From NCBI GenBank assembly GCA_006226265.1, contig SBHH01000231.1, forward strand, positions 1 to 10,410: a DNA stretch of 10,410 bases, read 5' to 3'. Position numbers and translations under genes: made by a program. This stretch comes from Alphaproteobacteria bacterium. Its GTDB lineage: Bacteria > Pseudomonadota > Alphaproteobacteria > Sneathiellales > Sneathiellaceae. The notes below the pieces were generated by a model that made no database searches, was not told where the DNA came from, and saw only the letters and a list, made by a program, of their open reading frames with translations. Shown here in pieces: positions 7,126 through 10,410 of this stretch; within the stretch, counting starts at the first letter, position 1, and each line of letters opens with the position of its first letter.

Positions 7126-8405
7126 TGAATGTCCGCGGGCCTATTATCACCGGTCTGGTGATCATCTTCCTGTTTTTTGGTGCCTTTATGGGTTGGGCGG
7201 CCTTCGCCCCTCTTGGCAGCGCGGCAATCGCGCAAGGCACGGTGAGCGTTGAGGGAAATCGCAAGTCGGTCCAGCATCTGGAAGGCGGTATCGTCTCGAA
7301 AATCAATGTTGATGACGGCGACTTTGTTAAAAAAGGTCAGGTTTTGATCGTCCTTGACGAAGTTCAATCGAAAGCCTCCATGGAGATTGTCCGGGGACGC
7401 AAGATAGTCGCTCTTGCACAAAAGGCGCGACTGGTAGCCGAGCGGGACGGTCTCGACAAAATCGAATTTCCCGCCTCTTTAACGGACCACAAGGACGAGC
7501 CAACGGTGCGCGAGGCAATACAGGGCCAAATCAATATTTTTGAAGCGCGCCGGGCGTCGGAAAAAGGTCAGATCACCATTCTTGAGCAGAAGGCAGCTCA
7601 GCTTGAAGAGGAAATCAGGGGGCTGGAGGGACAAGTGACGGCTTCCGAGCGGCAGATCAAGCTGATCAGCGAGGAAATCGACGATGTCGAGCAGTTGGTC
7701 AAAAAGAATCTGGCCAAGCGGCCGCGACTTCGCGCGCTGCAACGGAGCCTTGCCGAACTCAAGGGCAACCGCAGCCAGAATATTTCGAAGATTGCCCAGA
7801 CACGCCAGGCGATTGGCGAGGTGAAGCTTCAGATCAGCGAAAAATCGAATGCCCGGATTGATCAGGTCGTTGCCGATCTTAGGGATGTGCAGGCCAAACT
7901 GTTTGATCTGCAGGAGCAGACCCGCGCGTCCGAAGATGTGCTGGACCGTACAGAGATCCGTGCTCCCACGACCGGTTATGTGGTTAATTTGCAGGTTCAT
8001 ACGACGGGTGGCGTTATTGCGCCGGGTGCAACGGTCATGGATATCGTTCCCGATGACGTCAAGCTGGTCGTCGAGGCGAAGGTTAATCCGAAGGATATCG
8101 ATACGGTTCACACCGGCCTTCCGGCTCGCATCCGCTTTCCCGCCTTCAGTCAGCGGTTTTCTCTACCGGCAGAAGGAACAGTCGTCAGTGTCTCTGCTGA
8201 CAGCCTGGAAGACAAACGAAGCGGCAGTTTCTATTATCTCGCCCGTGTCCGGATCGACAAGCTTGAGGATCCGAAAATCAAGCTTGCGCAGCTTCGCCCC
8301 GGCATGCAGGCCGATGTTATGATCTCAACCGGTGAGCGCACGGCTCTCGATTATTTCATTAATCCGATCATCCTGAGCTTCAGCCGCGCCCTCAGGGAGG
8401 ATTGA
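7122..8405 (+). CDS. prtE: Type I secretion membrane-fusion protein, HlyD/PrtE family
   Basis: 427 residues, the normal family length. One transmembrane helix lies at about residues 8-29, followed by the hallmark 'EGNRKSVQHLEGGIV' (44-58) of the PrtE/HlyD type I secretion adaptor family and a lipoyl-like half-motif. A long Glu/Lys/Gln-rich coiled coil (about 85-285) should reach across the periplasm. The second lipoyl half ('IRAPTTGYVVNLQVHTTGG') and a beta-barrel domain follow, and the C-terminus 'GERTALDYFINPI...SFSRALRED' is typical of the family. The ATG overlaps the TGA of the ABC gene as ATGA, which implies translational coupling and one operon. The protein should link the ABC transporter to a TolC-type outer-membrane channel; none is encoded in the window. 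Confidence 0.93.
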   Translation: MMNVRGPIITGLVIIFLFFGAFMGWAAFAPLGSAAIAQGTVSVEGNRKSVQHLEGGIVSKINVDDGDFVKKGQVLIVLDEVQSKASMEIVRGRKIVALAQKARLVAERDGLDKIEFPASLTDHKDEPTVREAIQGQINIFEARRASEKGQITILEQKAAQLEEEIRGLEGQVTASERQIKLISEEIDDVEQLVKKNLAKRPRLRALQRSLAELKGNRSQNISKIAQTRQAIGEVKLQISEKSNARIDQVVADLRDVQAKLFDLQEQTRASEDVLDRTEIRAPTTGYVVNLQVHTTGGVIAPGATVMDIVPDDVKLVVEAKVNPKDIDTVHTGLPARIRFPAFSQRFSLPAEGTVVSVSADSLEDKRSGSFYYLARVRIDKLEDPKIKLAQLRPGMQADVMISTGERTALDYFINPIILSFSRALRED

Positions 8406-8412
8406 AATCTTT

Positions 8413-8447
8413 TCTTCGAAAGTCAGGACTTCAGCTTTTTTCGAAGA
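8413..8447. terminator. Inverted repeat at the convergent 3' ends (possible bidirectional terminator)
   Basis: TCTTCGAAA (8413-8421) pairs perfectly with TTTCGAAGA (8439-8447) over a 17-base loop, and a smaller AAGTC/GACTT hairpin (8420-8424/8427-8431) competes with it. It lies between the membrane-fusion gene and the convergent asparagine-synthase-like gene, overlapping the last codons of the latter. Neither strand has a clear T-run after the stem, so the termination role is inferred from position. Confidence 0.35.
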
Positions 8448-9901
8448 CCCTTGAGAAGACTTAGGGCTGCGGGGGGCAGCAGGGCGGTGATTTCCGATTT
8501 CAGGTAATGACGTTTGGCGAGGCCGATAGCTCTGTTAAAAGGAAAGCCCAGAAGCTCCGGCCAGAGATATCCGATAAAATCGCGGGCGAACTGCTGGCTT
8601 TGACGATAGTCCTCCGGCAAGGATAGCATCATGCGGTAGATAATGGAATTGTTGAACGGACTAAGTGAGGGATAGGAAACATTATGGCCGAACACGCTTG
8701 GTCCGGCCCAGCATCCAAGCCGCTGTTCGATATAGGCGAGATCCCAGAGAGTACTTCCTCCCGTGACGGGGAGCTCTCTTAGCCATTGTTCGGCGCCGGC
8801 ACGGATGGCTGGAATCGAGGGCATTCCAAGCCGGTCGATCAGAAGCCCGGGGTCCACTGTTTCCCGTGTCTCTATTCCGTCGCCCCAATAATAGGCACGG
8901 CCGACTTCGCCGCAGGTTCCTGTCAGGGCATGGTAATGCCGGTCATAGCGTTCCGCAGTTGCGGCGAGATTGGTCACATGATCATAGACGCAATAACCTG
9001 TACGCTTGAGCCAGGCATCAATTTCTTCGGGGCGGGTGTCGACAAACTCGATAAACTCGTGGTTGAGGTCCAGTTTTCTGCTAATTGCAGCGGCGATATG
9101 AGTGTCAAGGTCAGGTGCACCGCCTTTTGCGGCCATCGTTACAGTTTCGTAAAAGCACTGATTCCGGTATTTGGCTGTTGCTGCAACTACCATGCGTGAA
9201 TCATATCCCGCTGTCAGATGAACGATTCCGCGCCCGGCCTTGATTACTGCTTCAGCATTTTCCGCGACACGATCCGCAATGAGGTGCGTTTTGGCCTGTG
9301 GCACCCGTCCTCTGGGAAGGAGTGGGGCGATTTCTTCGGCCGTTTCAGGCCAGAACCGTCGTACCTGCCCGGTTTCCAGACTAAGCTCGTGATTGGGAAG
9401 CAGCCTCATAATATCTTTGTAGGGCGTCAGGCCGAAAGCAAGCCAGCCGAACCGTTCTCCGATGCGGAAGCATTCCTGTATTTCAGTGTCTGGGGCTAGC
9501 GGTTGAAGAATCCCAAGAGCCGTCGGCGTTGATCCGGCGGCCTTAAATCGGGCTGAATAAACGAGCGGCAGCAAGGCGCCTGCGTCGGTTCGTGCAAATG
9601 TCTGCCCGTTCCGGGCAATGAGAAGGATATAACGTCCGCAAAGACTATCAAGAAACTCCGGATCGAGCGGATTGCCGAGTTCAAGGTGAGTACCGTCAGT
9701 GAGAAGGGCTCCATGTCGGATGACCCAGCCGAGCAAAAAGCCGTGTACCGGTGCATCGGCGCTATTGATCGATATTACAGGGAGCTCATCCGAGGCTGCG
9801 ATTGACCAGTCGAGAAGCGAATAGCTTTTCCAGTTATCAAGCTCTGCGGGAAGGGTTTTTGCGATCAGGAATTGCTTCGGTAGCGGCAAGACGGTACTCA
9901 T
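8423..9901 (-). CDS. Asparagine synthase-related protein
   Basis: 492 residues, ATG start with GGGAGG 9 bases upstream. The C-terminal half (about 200-465) is an asparagine-synthase-like adenylating domain: 'HLTAGYDSRMVVAA' (228-241) matches the SGGxDS pyrophosphate-binding loop, and 'TGTCGEVGRAYYW' (327-339) matches the conserved second loop of the family. The N-terminal part (about 40-180) resembles a class II glutamine amidotransferase fold ('CGRYILLIARNGQTFARTDAGALLPLVY'), but the protein starts Met-Ser, with no Cys at position 2, so glutaminase activity is unlikely. Such proteins near polysaccharide genes are often assumed to amidate sugars or other acids. Others close amide bonds, as in lasso peptide cyclases, but no precursor peptide is evident here. 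The substrate is unknown. The gene lies between the exporter operon and the acidic lectin-like gene, on the same strand as the latter. It is not the canonical XrtA-type amidotransferase, which as I recall is around 630 residues. Confidence 0.75.
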   Translation of the reverse strand: MSTVLPLPKQFLIAKTLPAELDNWKSYSLLDWSIAASDELPVISINSADAPVHGFLLGWVIRHGALLTDGTHLELGNPLDPEFLDSLCGRYILLIARNGQTFARTDAGALLPLVYSARFKAAGSTPTALGILQPLAPDTEIQECFRIGERFGWLAFGLTPYKDIMRLLPNHELSLETGQVRRFWPETAEEIAPLLPRGRVPQAKTHLIADRVAENAEAVIKAGRGIVHLTAGYDSRMVVAATAKYRNQCFYETVTMAAKGGAPDLDTHIAAAISRKLDLNHEFIEFVDTRPEEIDAWLKRTGYCVYDHVTNLAATAERYDRHYHALTGTCGEVGRAYYWGDGIETRETVDPGLLIDRLGMPSIPAIRAGAEQWLRELPVTGGSTLWDLAYIEQRLGCWAGPSVFGHNVSYPSLSPFNNSIIYRMMLSLPEDYRQSQQFARDFIGYLWPELLGFPFNRAIGLAKRHYLKSEITALLPPAALSLLKGLRKKLKS

Positions 9902-9910
9902 GTTACATGT

Positions 9911-9916
9911 CCTCCC
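9911..9916 (-). promoter_or_regulatory. Ribosome-binding site of the asparagine synthase-related gene
   Basis: On the minus strand GGGAGG is followed by a 9-base spacer and the ATG at 9901, a strong match that fixes this start. The spacer itself contains ATGTAA, too close to the site to be a likely start. Confidence 0.75.
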
Positions 9917-10019
9917 GGAAAATCCGGTCCTTCCTAACTTGCTTTACAGAAGGTAATCGAGCCGATTTCCGGCTGCAAGCCCAATTCTTCTTCACTTAGT
10001 CTAGTGTCTGTAAACAGTT

Positions 10020-10048
10020 GGCGCACCCGGAGGGAATCCGGGTGCGCC
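10020..10048 (-). terminator. Strong 11-bp hairpin after the acidic lectin-like gene
   Basis: GGCGCACCCGG (10020-10030) pairs perfectly with CCGGGTGCGCC (10038-10048) around a 7-base loop. It begins 31 bases after the stop of the minus-strand gene at the right edge, so it most likely ends that transcript. The sequence after the stem on the minus strand (AACTGTTTACAG) is only mildly T-rich. Confidence 0.65.
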
Positions 10049-10079
10049 GTTTGACATGTTTATTTCGAGCAGTTCGGAC

Positions 10080-10410
10080 TTACGAGAAATCGAAATCGCT
10101 CTGTACGTGCATATCGACGCCAATCAGATCGAAATGTGAGCTATTATGCTCGTCATAGGCATCGATTGCGGCCGTACGTTCATAAACGGTTTGGGATGCA
10201 TCGATATCGATGGCGTGATCGATAATGCTGAAGTCGGCAATATCGCCATGGAACTCTGCAGCGTTCTTGAAGGTCGTTCCACCAACGGTGACATCCCACC
10301 AACTTGCATCGCCGATACCCTTGGTTACATCGTCAACCGTCTGTAGTACCTTGCCATCGAAATAGATCGACAGGCTGTCGGCGGAATCATCGAGAACCAG
10401 CTGGACATCA
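10080..10410 (-). CDS. Acidic LamG/concanavalin-like secreted protein, C-terminal part only
   Basis: An uninterrupted minus-strand frame runs from the right edge to the TAA at 10080-10082, giving 109 C-terminal residues; the start lies beyond the window. The peptide is very acidic, with 20 Asp and 3 Glu against 3 Lys and 1 Arg. 'LSIYFDGKVLQT', then 'WDVTVGG', then 'FHGDIADFSIIDHAI' follow the order of strands in LamG/concanavalin-like lectin domains (…YVDGK…IGG…GxIDDVRIY…AL). A tail of about 40 residues follows and ends 'HVQSDFDFS', an acidic-plus-aromatic terminus compatible with a C-terminal type I secretion signal. The exporter pair at 4873-8405 makes it a plausible substrate. Lectin-like and secreted are supported by pattern only; no RTX nonapeptides appear in the visible part. 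The Asp-rich composition differs from all neighbours, as is usual for calcium-binding or secreted proteins. Confidence 0.65.
   Translation of the reverse strand, partial: DVQLVLDDSADSLSIYFDGKVLQTVDDVTKGIGDASWWDVTVGGTTFKNAAEFHGDIADFSIIDHAIDIDASQTVYERTAAIDAYDEHNSSHFDLIGVDMHVQSDFDFS

Larger units (their letters stand above)
9902..10079. other. Intergenic region upstream of the asparagine synthase-related gene
   Basis: These 178 bases separate two minus-strand genes and contain the hairpin at 10020-10048 and the ribosome-binding site at 9911-9916. The terminator position implies a promoter for the asparagine synthase-related gene between about 9917 and 10019. I see no convincing -35/-10 pair there. 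Confidence 0.5.

Noticed and set aside
9903-9908. ATGTAA start-stop element between the ribosome-binding site and the ATG of the asparagine synthase-related gene
   Set aside because: The first ATG is only 2 bases from the GGGAGG site, too close for efficient initiation, so it is probably chance.
10146-10346. 66-codon plus-strand frame at the right edge
   Set aside because: It is antisense to the acidic minus-strand frame, which runs open to the edge, has a matching stop-plus-hairpin arrangement, and shows LamG-like motifs.
1-10410. CRISPR arrays, tRNA or rRNA genes, insertion sequences
   Set aside because: I saw no regularly spaced direct repeats, no tRNA-like cloverleaf, no transposase motifs and no terminal inverted repeats with target duplications.

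Overview
The window looks like part of an exosortase A (XrtA/PEP-CTERM)-type extracellular polysaccharide locus that runs into a type I secretion locus. The host is a Gram-negative bacterium, most likely an alphaproteobacterium. Support comes from the PrsT-like TPR protein, the XrtA-associated ExeA-type ATPase, the associated outer-membrane barrel and the small Wza-like lipoprotein. Moderately high GC, PrtD/PrtE-type exporters and CtrA-like TTAACCAT boxes fit as well. I cannot name the genus.

Layout. Bases 2-1240 (+) are the C-terminal 412 residues of a TPR protein whose start lies left of the window. A strong intrinsic terminator follows, and 26 bases later comes the ATPase (1316-2278, +). 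Convergent to it is a minus-strand pair: the Wza-like export lipoprotein (3883-4515), then the beta-barrel protein (2358-3854). A 357-base divergent intergenic region (4516-4872) carries CtrA-like half-sites and, on the minus strand, a terminator-like hairpin before the export gene. The plus-strand pair 4873-7125 and 7122-8405 encodes a type I secretion ABC transporter and its membrane-fusion protein with a 4-base overlap. On the minus strand are an asparagine-synthase-like protein (8423-9901) and, at the right edge, the last 109 residues of a very acidic LamG/concanavalin-like protein (10080-10410).

How they may work together. The export lipoprotein and barrel would form the outer-membrane part of polysaccharide export. 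PrsT and the ATPase are standard accessory proteins of XrtA loci. The ABC/HlyD pair would form the inner-membrane part of a type I secretion system, whose outer-membrane channel is not in the window. The acidic lectin-like protein is a plausible substrate, which would tie a secreted surface-binding protein to the polysaccharide locus; this is inference.

Most notable points: the ABC transporter carries a C-terminal extension of roughly 190 residues, with a Gly/Asn/Pro-rich linker containing two C7 tracts and a short conserved-looking helical tail; the acidic right-edge coding region has no start in the window; the export gene has a possible leader peptide and attenuator; and the export-to-barrel spacing is only 28 bases, with no chain-length or kinase gene between them.
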